Assembly: GCA_021372005.1 (NCBI GenBank)
Contig: JAJFVC010000085.1
Span: 1-32,168 of the forward strand
Length of the DNA: 32,168 nucleotides
Reading direction: 5' to 3'
From: Planctomycetaceae bacterium
Lineage (GTDB): Bacteria > Planctomycetota > Planctomycetia > Pirellulales > Thermoguttaceae
Position numbers and translations under genes: made by a program. Each line of letters starts with the position of its first letter. Positions within the stretch are counted from its first letter, which is position 1. The notes beneath the pieces are model-generated. The model had not been told where the DNA came from, ran no database searches, and saw only the letters and a program-made list of their open reading frames with translations. Positions 16,606 to 25,440 of this stretch are shown here, piece after piece.

Positions 16606-18183
16606 ATGTCCGACGCGTCCGATTCCAACCCATCGCCATCGGCCGTTGATTTTTCCGGCAGGCAGATCGGCGATTTTCGCTTGTTGCGACGCTTAGGCCG
16701 CGGCGCCATGGCCGACGTCTATCTGGCTGAACAGCGGCGTTTGAAACGTTCCGTAGCTTTAAAGGTTCTAAAGCCTGAATTGGCGGGCGATCGAACCTAT
16801 TTACAGCGATTTGAATTGGAGGCGCAAGCGGCCGCCTCCTTGATTCATGCGAACATCGTGCAAATCTACGAGGTGGGTTGCGTTGGCGGGCTGCATTACA
16901 TCGCACAGGAATATGTGCGAGGTCAGAATCTTCGGGAATACATCAGCCGAAACGGCCCGCCCGACCTGTTGCATGCATTGTCCATTATGCGACAGGTGGC
17001 GGCGGCGTTGGCCAAGGCATCGGAACAAGGGATCGTGCATCGGGATATCAAGCCCGAAAACATCATGCTCACTGCGGGCGGTGAGGTGAAAGTAGCCGAC
17101 TTCGGTCTGGCGCGACGGACTCGCGAGGACGACGGCAACGATTTGACTCAAGTGGGCGTCACGCTGGGCACGCCGTTGTACATGAGTCCTGAGCAGGTCG
17201 AAGGCAAGACGCTGGACCCGCGCAGTGATCTTTATTCGTTCGGCGTTACGTGTTACCACATGTTGAGCGGTTCACCCCCGTTTTCCGGAGAGACCGCCCT
17301 CGGCGTGGCAGTGCAGCATTTGAAGAAACAACCGGTCGCCTTGGAAACGTTGCGCAACGATTTGCCGCCGTCGTTGTGTCGAATCGTACATCGGATGTTG
17401 GCGAAAGATCCGTCGCATCGGTTTACTTCAGCTCGAGATTTATTGCGAGAATTGCGTCGGGTTCAACTTGACCATTTCGGCGACGACTGGCCGGAAGATC
17501 TTCCGGGCTGGGATTTGCCGACAAGTGACACCACCGTAGACTTCGGACTTGCTGCGACTCAACAATTAGCGGACCTGATGCAAGCAAGCGCGGTCGCATC
17601 GCGTCCGCATCGGGTGGCATGGTTCGTCTTGGCGATGTTCGTGGCATTTGCCGTCGGCGGCACAGTCGCGTGGCGAACAACCTCCCCGACTTGGCTGTTG
17701 GCCAATGCCGAGGCATCTCCGCCGCCGATCGAAAAAAAGGCGACCGTGTTGGCCCAATGGTATCAAGCGAGCCAAATCAATACGGAGGAGGCCTGGCAAA
17801 GCGTCATTGATTTTTTCCCAAGCAAAAAGTATTTCGTTCTCCGTGCGAAGCAACAGTTGGCGTTGATCTACCTGTTGCGCAAGGAGAACTACGATCGGGC
17901 AATGGCGATTTTCGAGGATTTGTCCAATCTGGGCGACGAGGAGCCGGAATTGCAGGCATTTGGCCTAGCCGGTCAGTGCGGCGTGCTCAGTTTGCGGGGC
18001 CGATATCGGGAGTCTGACACGATTTTTGTCAATAAACTATGGCCCATCCATGACAAACTAGCCAATCGGGCCATGCGAGAGCTCGTCGATCACGCCGTCC
18101 GTAAGAATCGCGCGGAATTGGGTGGCGAGACGTCCCGCGAATGGGACAAGTGGTTTGAAGACCTGTCGCGCGAAACGCCATAG
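16606..18183 (+). CDS. membrane-anchored Ser/Thr protein kinase
   Basis: Hanks-type (PknB-like) kinase of 525 residues. The kinase domain spans about 24-288: Gly loop LGRGAMADVYLAEQ, ATP-binding K53 (VALKVLK), catalytic HRDIKPEN with D147, DFG at 165-167, and the SPEQ activation segment. All catalytic residues are intact. A single membrane helix follows (about 337-356, VAWFVLAMFVAFAVGG). The C-terminal 165 residues lie outside and look like TPR-type helical hairpins (LIYLLRKENYDRAMAIFEDL). There are no PASTA repeats. The start ATG 16606 is preferred over GTG 16573 because of the GGAG box between them. It would phosphorylate cytoplasmic targets in response to a periplasmic or cell-surface cue. 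Confidence 0.93.
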   Translation: MSDASDSNPSPSAVDFSGRQIGDFRLLRRLGRGAMADVYLAEQRRLKRSVALKVLKPELAGDRTYLQRFELEAQAAASLIHANIVQIYEVGCVGGLHYIAQEYVRGQNLREYISRNGPPDLLHALSIMRQVAAALAKASEQGIVHRDIKPENIMLTAGGEVKVADFGLARRTREDDGNDLTQVGVTLGTPLYMSPEQVEGKTLDPRSDLYSFGVTCYHMLSGSPPFSGETALGVAVQHLKKQPVALETLRNDLPPSLCRIVHRMLAKDPSHRFTSARDLLRELRRVQLDHFGDDWPEDLPGWDLPTSDTTVDFGLAATQQLADLMQASAVASRPHRVAWFVLAMFVAFAVGGTVAWRTTSPTWLLANAEASPPPIEKKATVLAQWYQASQINTEEAWQSVIDFFPSKKYFVLRAKQQLALIYLLRKENYDRAMAIFEDLSNLGDEEPELQAFGLAGQCGVLSLRGRYRESDTIFVNKLWPIHDKLANRAMRELVDHAVRKNRAELGGETSREWDKWFEDLSRETP

Positions 18184-18284
18184 CCGCGACACCACCCCCT
18201 CTTTGTGGTTGTGTGGGTTTGTTCGCCTGACCATGCGTCTGTTTTTCGTGTGGTCTTCTGGCGTGCTATGGTTGAATAACCACC

Positions 18285-20297
18285 ATGGAGGATGAGATCT
18301 CTCTGGTCTGTGCGACGGCGCATTTCGACAAACCCATTAGGTTGTCTCTGCAAATGATCGTTCCCTTCCGACGGTTTTTTACCTTGCGATGGCGTCGTCA
18401 TCGAGCTTGCGGTTCCAGCCGTTGGCTGCCACTGGTGCTGATCGTGTGCATTGGTTTGGGGCTTTCGCTGGGTTTGTTTGTATTGACTCGTCGTTGGGAA
18501 AACCGCGATCGGCAGGAAGAGCTGAACTTCGCGTCGCAACATTTCGTCGAAGCGATTCGTCGCGCGGCGGAACGATTTGAGATGGCGCACGAGTTTGTCC
18601 GACAGGATTATTACGGTTCAACACACGTATCGGCGAGGGAGTTCTCGTTGTGCGCTGAATCGATTTTGACGCATGTGCCTTCGCTGAAAGTATTGCAGTG
18701 GGCGCCTCGTGTGGATAACGCCGAACGTGCGGCGTTTGTCGAAGCGGCTCGACGAAAGGGAATGATCGGCTATCAAATTGTCGAACCCGATGCTCAAGGT
18801 CGACTGATTCCGGCAAAACATCGAGACATCTATTTTCCGATTCTTTATGCGGGGACAAAGTCCGGCTTCCATGCCCGGCTTGGGTGGGATTTTGAGGCGG
18901 ATCCAATCTTGCGACGCACAATTGCCGAGTGTTGCGACAAGAATTTATTCATGGTCAGTCCAAGTATTGACCTCAGCAAGATTGGGTTGGACTCTCGCAT
19001 GGTGCAGACGTTCTTGCCCGTCTACCATGATCCGGAACACACCCGCACCATTGCCGAGCGACGCAAGAACTTAAAAGGACTGCTGGTGGGATTATGCCGG
19101 CTTGAAGATTTGGTCGACAGTGCACTCAGTTACACAAGCGGTCCGCAGGGGCTCCATGTGGCGCTGTATGACATGACGGTGCCCAAGGATCCAACGCTGC
19201 TCTACTATCATCACTCGCAGAATTCCAGGCAACCAAGGACCGAAGGCCTGTCTCACAATGGTTCGGGGGCTAGAGCCTTGACAAAATTGGAGGACGGTTC
19301 GGATCTTGTTAAGCCGTCGCTTCATCCCGCTGGTTTGCACTACGCCGGGTCGCTGGAGTTCGGCCACCGTTCGTGGCGACTGGTCTGCACGCCGGCCGCC
19401 CAATTCTTCACTCGAAACGTCAGTTGGCGATCGTGGAGCGTCCTGGCGTTCGGGCTCGTGATGACCTATCTGATCGCCAGCCGCGCATGGATATGGATGA
19501 CACGAACCGAACGCATCGAACGGTTGGCAACCGAACGAACGTTGGAGCTCCGCAAAAAGGACGACCAGTTACGGCAATCGCAGGAAGCGAAGGCGAGGGC
19601 GTTGAGGGCTGCCCACGAGGAAACCATCGAACGGTTGGTGGCGGCATCGCTCTGCCGAGACGAGGAGACCGGCACCCACATTAAACGCACCGGCTTGCTG
19701 AGCGAAATGCTCGCTCGTGAAGCCGGTTGGTCGAACACGGCCGCTGAGGTGCTGCGATTGGCGGCGCCAATGCATGATGTGGGCAAGATCGGTATTCCAG
19801 ATGCAATCTTGCGAAAGCCCGGCAAGTTGACGCCGGCCGAATACCAGATCATGAAGACGCATACGCTGATCGGCGCCCGGATGCTAGACGGTTCGCAGTC
19901 GCCGATCCTCCAAATGGCCCATGAAATTGCGATGGCCCATCACGAACGCTGGGACGGCGCGGGTTACCCGAAAGGTTTGGCCGGCACGGCTATCCCGGAA
20001 GCTGCGAGAATCGTCAGCATCGTGGACGTTTACGACGCTCTGAGTCACGACCGGGTGTATCGTCCGGCGTTATCCGAAGACGAGGTTTTGGAGCATCTGA
20101 CGCAGGGATCCGGTACGCAATTCGACCCGACGCTGTTGGCCATCTTTTTGGTCCATCATGAAGCGGCTCGTCGGATTCTCCAAGAGAACCCGGATGAGCC
20201 ATTGGCCTTCGCCGACGAGTTGCCGTCCACGGCATTCACTCCTTCCGCCGAAACCTTGGGATTGCCGATCGACTCCACGGTGGCTGGTTCCGTGTGA
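18285..20297 (+). CDS. CHASE-HD-GYP membrane sensor, putative cyclic-di-GMP phosphodiesterase
   Basis: A 670-residue sensor. A membrane helix lies at about 47-67, followed by an extracytoplasmic CHASE-like domain (VLQWAPRVDNAERAAFVEAAR and YFPILYAGTKSG are CHASE landmarks; residues about 80-330). A second helix near 410 and a coiled coil (TERTLELRKKDDQLRQSQEA) lead to an HD-GYP domain. Its motifs are intact: HD at 497-498 (APMHDVGKIGIPDAIL) and HHERWDGAGYP at 552-562. HD-GYP domains hydrolyse c-di-GMP or related dinucleotides. CHASE domains bind small extracellular ligands. The start is uncertain: ATG 18285 has no ribosome binding site, and ATG 18354 (residue 24) is also possible. No GGDEF protein is in the window. 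Confidence 0.9.
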   Translation: MEDEISLVCATAHFDKPIRLSLQMIVPFRRFFTLRWRRHRACGSSRWLPLVLIVCIGLGLSLGLFVLTRRWENRDRQEELNFASQHFVEAIRRAAERFEMAHEFVRQDYYGSTHVSAREFSLCAESILTHVPSLKVLQWAPRVDNAERAAFVEAARRKGMIGYQIVEPDAQGRLIPAKHRDIYFPILYAGTKSGFHARLGWDFEADPILRRTIAECCDKNLFMVSPSIDLSKIGLDSRMVQTFLPVYHDPEHTRTIAERRKNLKGLLVGLCRLEDLVDSALSYTSGPQGLHVALYDMTVPKDPTLLYYHHSQNSRQPRTEGLSHNGSGARALTKLEDGSDLVKPSLHPAGLHYAGSLEFGHRSWRLVCTPAAQFFTRNVSWRSWSVLAFGLVMTYLIASRAWIWMTRTERIERLATERTLELRKKDDQLRQSQEAKARALRAAHEETIERLVAASLCRDEETGTHIKRTGLLSEMLAREAGWSNTAAEVLRLAAPMHDVGKIGIPDAILRKPGKLTPAEYQIMKTHTLIGARMLDGSQSPILQMAHEIAMAHHERWDGAGYPKGLAGTAIPEAARIVSIVDVYDALSHDRVYRPALSEDEVLEHLTQGSGTQFDPTLLAIFLVHHEAARRILQENPDEPLAFADELPSTAFTPSAETLGLPIDSTVAGSV

Positions 20298-20326
20298 TCA
20301 ACGAACCTGCCCGAATGCGTTTTTGA

Positions 20327-22015
20327 TCAGTCGCCGCCGGCCTGCAATTTGAGAATGGTTTCTCGACTTTTCTTCGCGTCCACGTTGGCTGGATCAAGTT
20401 GAAGAATCTTATTAAAATCGGCCAATGCGCGATCGAACGCGCCTTGTTTGTAATAGGCGAACCCGCGATTTGCGTAAGCGGCCACGTACTTGGGGTCCAG
20501 CCGAATGGCCTGCGTGTAATCAGCCACGGCCTGAGGCAACTGTCCCTTCTTGCGATAGGCCAAGCCACGATTGTAATAGACCTCGGCCATACGCGGATAA
20601 AGATCCAGCGCCTTGTTGTATTCCACGATGGCGCCGTCCAAATCTCCGTCTTTGTGCAGCGTTGCGCCCTGACGAGAATGGATCTGCGCGTCGGTTTTGT
20701 TTTTCGACAGAAGCGACTCCAGTTGTTCCGCCAGGGCGGCTCGCTCCGTCTTTTCGGCCTCCAATCGGGCTCGGTCTTTCGTCCGATCGGCAACGTTCGG
20801 GTCGATTCGGATCACTTGTTTGTAGTCGGCCAGCGCCCGCTCGAATTCTCGCCTGGCGGCAAACATCGCCGCCCGTTGGAAATAAGCCTCTGCGAACGCT
20901 CCGTTGAGTTTGACGGCTTGATCGAAGTCACTCATGGCTTTTTCTTGATCGCCGGTTTGCCGGTACACGCGGCCGCGACAGCAAAACGCCTCGTAATCAT
21001 TGGGCACCAGTTCGATCGCTTTGTTCAAATCCGCCAGGGCAGCATCGAGATTCTTTTGGATCATTCGGCAACGGCCGCGTTCGCGATAGGCTTCGCCGAA
21101 TTGCGGATCGAGGCGTATGGCGCCATTGAAATCGGCCATAGATTTGTCCGGCTCGCCGTTTTTCAGATAAGCGAATCCACGGGTAAAATGGTTCGCCGGA
21201 TCCTGAGGCGCGAGTTTCAGAGCCTGCTCGGCGTCGGCCAACGCTTCGAGATAATCGCCCTGCATCGTTTTGGCCTCGGCGCGGTCACACCAGGTCTCGG
21301 CGCGCTTCGGATCGAGTTGAATAGCCGTGCTGTAGTCGGCGATGGCGGAATCCCATTGGCCAATCTCGCACCATGCCTTACCACGGCTTGTGTACGCAGC
21401 CGGATCCTTCGGCGCGAGTCGGATGGCAAAGTTGAGATCGGCTAAGGCGTTGGCCATGTCGCCTTGAAGCATCCGCACGTATCCGCGGTCACGATAGGCT
21501 TCAGCATAGCCTGAATGAAGGCGAATGGCCTCGGTGTAGTCGGCCACGGCCTTTTCCAATTCGCCCTGTTGGAATCGAGCAAATCCCCGGTTAAAGTAAG
21601 ACCTCGCGCCACGGGGATCCAATCGGATCGCCATGCTCAGGTCGGCCACGGCCTTGTCGAGTTCACCGATCATGATCAGGGCCAAGCCGCGATCGCAATA
21701 GGCCGGCGCATATTTTGGATCCAGTTGGATCGCGCGGCTCAGCAAAGCCACCGCCGCCTCCGTTTCACCCTTATCGAGCGCCTCGACGCCTTGCCGATGA
21801 AGCTCGGCCGCCGGGCTGTCGTCGACAGGTCCTTTTTGTTCTTCTTTGGTTTCGCGATCCTTTGGCAACAGTTTGTCCGAATCGCCATCCGAGGTATGTA
21901 ATCCGACGCCCAAACGAGTTCTTGGCGATTGTGCCGGCAACGGCGAGATCCAAACGTCGAACAAGACCATGAGGGTGAAAACCACAATCCAACGCAACCT
22001 TTGGGACGTTTGCAC
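20327..22015 (-). CDS. exported TPR-repeat protein
   Basis: A 562-residue protein starting at GTG 22015, chosen because AGGAG lies eight bases upstream. The first 29 residues (RLRWIVVFTLMVLFDVW, ending PLPAQS) form a signal peptide or anchor. After a charged linker come 14 units of 34 residues with regular TPR spacing (pattern A-x2-RG-x-A-x4-G-x4-A-x2-D-x3-A-I-x-L-x-P). Unit 11 has lost the consensus and is Lys/Glu/Leu-rich, but keeps the 34-residue length. TPRs mediate protein contacts; no enzyme domain is present. It is the fourth gene after the histidine kinase, receiver and phosphatase, with a 33-base gap, and probably belongs to that operon. Its stop is 30 bases from that of the convergent HD-GYP gene. 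Confidence 0.92.
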   Translation of the reverse strand: MQTSQRLRWIVVFTLMVLFDVWISPLPAQSPRTRLGVGLHTSDGDSDKLLPKDRETKEEQKGPVDDSPAAELHRQGVEALDKGETEAAVALLSRAIQLDPKYAPAYCDRGLALIMIGELDKAVADLSMAIRLDPRGARSYFNRGFARFQQGELEKAVADYTEAIRLHSGYAEAYRDRGYVRMLQGDMANALADLNFAIRLAPKDPAAYTSRGKAWCEIGQWDSAIADYSTAIQLDPKRAETWCDRAEAKTMQGDYLEALADAEQALKLAPQDPANHFTRGFAYLKNGEPDKSMADFNGAIRLDPQFGEAYRERGRCRMIQKNLDAALADLNKAIELVPNDYEAFCCRGRVYRQTGDQEKAMSDFDQAVKLNGAFAEAYFQRAAMFAARREFERALADYKQVIRIDPNVADRTKDRARLEAEKTERAALAEQLESLLSKNKTDAQIHSRQGATLHKDGDLDGAIVEYNKALDLYPRMAEVYYNRGLAYRKKGQLPQAVADYTQAIRLDPKYVAAYANRGFAYYKQGAFDRALADFNKILQLDPANVDAKKSRETILKLQAGGD

Positions 22016-22048
22016 GACAAGGACTCCTATTCCGTAAACGATGATTTC

Positions 22049-23188
22049 CTAAAGAACCTTGACGACGACAATGGTCACATCGTCGGCTGGCGGCTGCGTT
22101 CGGCAAAAACCGAGCAACTCTTGGTGGATGGTTTCGACGATTTTTTTGGCCGGTTGTTCTCGCTCCGATCGAATGACCTCCAAGGTGCGAGCCATGCCGA
22201 AACGAACCCGCCCAGGCGATTCGGCCTCGGGGACGCCGTCGGTAAAGAAGGTAATGACGTCGCCGGCCTGAAGCATAATCGGCGGCGCCGCGGGGACAAC
22301 CATGTCGGACCGTACGCCCAACGGCATGCTCGTGCTGTCGAGAATCGTCGTTTCCAGCCCGGCATGAAGCAGGTAACCGCGTTGTCCAGCGCTGGCGTAG
22401 ACCATCGAGCGGTCGCGTGGATCGAGCCGGGCCATCGCCAAGGTGACAAAATGGACGTCGCTGGTGTCGCCGGCCAACACGCGATTGGCCCGGGTCAAGA
22501 TTTCACCGACATCCATGTGAATCTGAGCCAAGGTGCGAAGGCATGCGCGAGTTTCGGACATCAGCAGCGCCGGCCCCATGCCATGGCTGCTGACGTCGCC
22601 CACCACCACGCCCAAGCAGTCGTCGAGCATGGGGATAAAATCGAAATAATCGCCCGCCGTCGCCTTGGCCGGGTATAAACGGCCGGCAATGTCGAATCCG
22701 CGGAGCGACGGCGCCTCGGCGGGATACAATCGCTGCTGGATCTCCTGGGCCGCGCGGAACTCCTCGGACGTGTCGCGCATGGCCTCCTCGGCGTGTCGAC
22801 GGCGGCTGCGTTCGATGGCGTAGCGGATCGAGCGAATCAGCAGATTGTCGTTCACTTGGCCCTTGACCAAGTAGTCCTGCGCGCCGGCTTGCACGGCCTT
22901 CACGGCGCTTCGTTCGTCGTTGTGGCCGGAGAGCACCACGATCGGCACGTCGCCCGCGTGCGCATGCATGGCGAAAAACGTCTCCAGCCCTCGGCTGTCG
23001 GGCAAGCTGAGGTCGAGCAGCACGATGTCGAATGGCTCCTCAGCGCAACGTTCGATGGCGGCGGAGAGCAGTTCGACTTGCACCAGGTCGAACGGCGTGT
23101 CCCAGCGATCGCCGAGCAGACTGCGCATAATCCAAACGTCTTCGGGATCGTCTTCGACCAGCAAAAGTTTGAGTCGCTTTTCGACCAT
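22049..23188 (-). CDS. response regulator with PP2C/SpoIIE phosphatase output
   Basis: A 379-residue protein: receiver domain (about 6-125; phospho-acceptor Asp in FDIVLLDLSLPD, acidic pair VEDDPED, Lys in YLVKGQ), a helical linker (AQEIQQRLYPAEAP, typical of RsbU-type proteins), then a SpoIIE-type PP2C phosphatase. The phosphatase motifs TAGDYFDF, VVVGDVSSHGMGPALLMSE, FFTDGVPEA and PADDVTIVVV are all intact, so metal binding and activity are expected. Such proteins dephosphorylate anti-sigma-factor antagonists in partner-switching pathways. The ATG at 23188 begins one base after the stop of the preceding receiver gene, indicating coupling. No anti-sigma factor or STAS gene is in the window. 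Confidence 0.93.
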   Translation of the reverse strand: MVEKRLKLLLVEDDPEDVWIMRSLLGDRWDTPFDLVQVELLSAAIERCAEEPFDIVLLDLSLPDSRGLETFFAMHAHAGDVPIVVLSGHNDERSAVKAVQAGAQDYLVKGQVNDNLLIRSIRYAIERSRRRHAEEAMRDTSEEFRAAQEIQQRLYPAEAPSLRGFDIAGRLYPAKATAGDYFDFIPMLDDCLGVVVGDVSSHGMGPALLMSETRACLRTLAQIHMDVGEILTRANRVLAGDTSDVHFVTLAMARLDPRDRSMVYASAGQRGYLLHAGLETTILDSTSMPLGVRSDMVVPAAPPIMLQAGDVITFFTDGVPEAESPGRVRFGMARTLEVIRSEREQPAKKIVETIHQELLGFCRTQPPADDVTIVVVKVL

Positions 23189-23189
23189 G

Positions 23190-23639
23190 TCACCATCGAG
23201 GCGGAAGCTCCGCCATTTCAAACCAATATTGCGTCAACGTTTCGAGCAAATCGACCAATTGCCGATAGGTCGCCGGCTTCGCCAAAAAAGAATTGACTCC
23301 CAGGTCGTAACAGGCGACGACGTCCGTTTCCGCGGTGGAAGTGGTCAGCACGATGACGGGGATGCGCCGCAAACGCGGATCGGACTTGAGTTCTCGAAGC
23401 GTTTCTCGGCCGTCCTTGCGGGGCATCTTCAGGTCCAGCAAGATCAGATCGGGCAAAGGCGGATTGTGCTCTTTAAACTCTCCGCGGCAACGAAGGTAGT
23501 CCAGCAGCTCTTCGCCATTGTGAACGAACCGAACGTTGCACGACCGACCAATCTGGCCTAAGGCGTCGCGGACCAACGAACAGTCCTCGCCGTCGTCGTC
23601 GGCCATCAAAATCGTTCGAGTCGGCGTGATCACGGACAT
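23190..23639 (-). CDS. single-domain response regulator, Rcp1-like
   Basis: A 149-residue stand-alone receiver with no output domain. It has the acidic pair ADDDGED, the phospho-acceptor Asp in PDLILLDLKMP, the conserved Thr in VIVLTTS, and the Lys in SFLAKPATY. The insertion around RCRGEFKEHNPPLPDL is typical of the Rcp1/CheY-like group that pairs with phytochrome-type kinases. It lies between the histidine kinase (six-base gap) and the receiver-phosphatase (one-base gap), so it is likely either a phosphate shuttle or a competing sink in the relay. There is no signal peptide, so it would be cytoplasmic. Confidence 0.93.
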   Translation of the reverse strand: MSVITPTRTILMADDDGEDCSLVRDALGQIGRSCNVRFVHNGEELLDYLRCRGEFKEHNPPLPDLILLDLKMPRKDGRETLRELKSDPRLRRIPVIVLTTSTAETDVVACYDLGVNSFLAKPATYRQLVDLLETLTQYWFEMAELPPRW

Positions 23640-23645
23640 AGCGGA

Positions 23646-25202
23646 TTACCGTTGCGACTTGGAATGGAGGATTGGCAACAACACTTCAAACTCGCTGCCG
23701 CGACCGGGTTGACTGTGCGCAATGATCTGACCGCCGTGACGATCCACGATCTTCTGACACAAGGCCAGTCCGATGCCCGTCCCCTCGAACACATCTCGCG
23801 GGTGCAGCCGTTGGAAGACGCCGAAGATCCGGTCCCGGTATTTTTCGTCGAACCCAATGCCGTTGTCCGCGACGACGATGCGGCATTGCTCGGAGCCGGC
23901 GGCGTTGCCTGCGCCACGGTGGCGCCGATCGGGCAACAGACGACCTTCCACCCGCACCAGCGGCGGCTCTTCGTTGCGGTGAAACTTCAGCCCATTGGTA
24001 ATCAGGTTCTGGAGCAATTGACGCATTTGCAGCGGATCGGCTTGGATCGTCGGCAACCGTCCCACTTCGACCTTTCCGCCGAGCCGTTCGATTTGCGATT
24101 CGAGATCGGAGACCACTTCCTGAACGATTTTTTCGAGGTCCGTCGGCTCGAATTGCTGGCCTTGGGTGGTCACGCGGGACAGCGATAGCAGCCCGTCGAT
24201 CAACGACTGCATTCGCTCCGCCGCGGACTGCATGCGTTGGACGCATTCGGCCGCCGGTCCTTCGAGTTTGTCCTGGCAAAGTCCTAGCAAGCGGTCGCCG
24301 AAGGTTCGGATTTTCCTCAGCGGCTCCTGAAGATCATGGGACGCCACGTAAGCAAACTGCTCCAATTCCCGGTTGGATCGCTCCAGTTCCGCGGCATAGC
24401 GAGCCTGTTTCTGCTCGGCCTTTTTTCGGCGGCTGATGTCCCGGACGAAAAACGTCATGACCGGCTCGCCCTCTTCGCGGCTGATGGTCATGGCCATCTC
24501 GGCATCAAATGTTTCGCCGTTGGCGCGAACCGCCGTCACCTCGACCCTTTGTCCGAGCAGCGATCCTTCGCCCAGATTCAGATACCGGTCGATGCGATCT
24601 TGCTGATCGGCGCTGGTGGCCGGCGGGAACAGCACTTCGGAAGGCTTGGTGCCCAAGACCTTTTCACGCGGATGTCCGAAGGTCAACTCGGCGGCGCGAT
24701 TGAACTCGGAGATGATTCCCTGATGGTTGATCGTAATGATCGGATCGAGCGACGACTCCAAAATGGATCGTTTGCGGGCCTGGGCTTCGGCCAACGCAGT
24801 GGCCAGGTTGGAAGGTTGCTCCAACCGACGATGTACGATCATCAACAAAGTGGACCGGCTAGACTCGGCCGGCCTGACGCGAATCATTTGTGTTTCAACG
24901 TCGATCCAATCGCCGGTCGGCAGGTGGCGCAGACGGCTTCGACCGATCCACTGGCCCGTCCGGTTAATGACGGGTTCGGCCACGTTGCGCATTTCGCTCC
25001 AAGAGGCCTCATCGTACAGATCCCGCAAGTTGACGGGGTGCGGCGGCGGCTGGTCGAGCCCGACCATTCGGCGGCCCGCCGTGTTGACGTACAACGGTTC
25101 GCCGTGGGACGAGGCCAGGCAGACGAACTCGGCGACGGCTTCGGCTAGCACGCACGTGGTAGCGTCGAAATTGCTTTCGGCGATATTGGGAGTCTCGGGC
25201 AT
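23646..25202 (-). CDS. PAS-PAS sensor histidine kinase
   Basis: A 518-residue cytoplasmic kinase with no membrane segment. There are two PAS-type sensor regions (about 20-125 and 145-258, the second ending FFVRDISRRKKAE), a coiled coil, a dimerisation box with H289 (YVASHDLQEPLRK, phytochrome-type), and a full HATPase domain: N box near N403, VVADNGIGFD (about 444-452), FQRLHP and GTGIGLALCQKIV. The ATG at 25202 has GAGGTG seven bases upstream and is preferred over GTG 25211. First gene of a four-gene operon. PAS domains may sense redox, light or small ligands, but no cofactor-binding Cys or His is evident. Confidence 0.92.
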   Translation of the reverse strand: MPETPNIAESNFDATTCVLAEAVAEFVCLASSHGEPLYVNTAGRRMVGLDQPPPHPVNLRDLYDEASWSEMRNVAEPVINRTGQWIGRSRLRHLPTGDWIDVETQMIRVRPAESSRSTLLMIVHRRLEQPSNLATALAEAQARKRSILESSLDPIITINHQGIISEFNRAAELTFGHPREKVLGTKPSEVLFPPATSADQQDRIDRYLNLGEGSLLGQRVEVTAVRANGETFDAEMAMTISREEGEPVMTFFVRDISRRKKAEQKQARYAAELERSNRELEQFAYVASHDLQEPLRKIRTFGDRLLGLCQDKLEGPAAECVQRMQSAAERMQSLIDGLLSLSRVTTQGQQFEPTDLEKIVQEVVSDLESQIERLGGKVEVGRLPTIQADPLQMRQLLQNLITNGLKFHRNEEPPLVRVEGRLLPDRRHRGAGNAAGSEQCRIVVADNGIGFDEKYRDRIFGVFQRLHPRDVFEGTGIGLALCQKIVDRHGGQIIAHSQPGRGSEFEVLLPILHSKSQR

Positions 25203-25228
25203 GATACCCACCTCGGGGGCGCAACTCT

Positions 25229-25257
25229 ACTGTACCAAAGGCTGGAATCGATCGCAA
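25229..25257 (-). promoter_or_regulatory. promoter of the histidine kinase operon
   Basis: On the minus strand TTGCGA (25252-25257), a 17-base spacer and TACAGT (25229-25234). The start would fall near 25222, about 20 bases before ATG 25202, with the ribosome binding site fully inside the leader. Confidence 0.7.
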
Positions 25258-25440
25258 TTCATTCCTCGCCCCGGCGATGCGTTCGTCGAGCATTTTCGAT
25301 TGCAAAATGACTGCTGAAGACGGAAAAATCGACGGTTTTGATTGACCGGACCGATTTTGCGACCTAGGAATATTATAGGGGAAATTGGGGGGGTGTTGGT
25401 CGTTCCGTCGCTCGAACCGGGCGTAGAAGGCTGGTGTGTC

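Noticed and set aside
20295-20329. TGATCA inverted pair between the convergent HD-GYP and TPR genes as a terminator
   Set aside because: The 6-bp arms are each self-complementary, with a 23-base loop and two stop codons inside; too weak to call.
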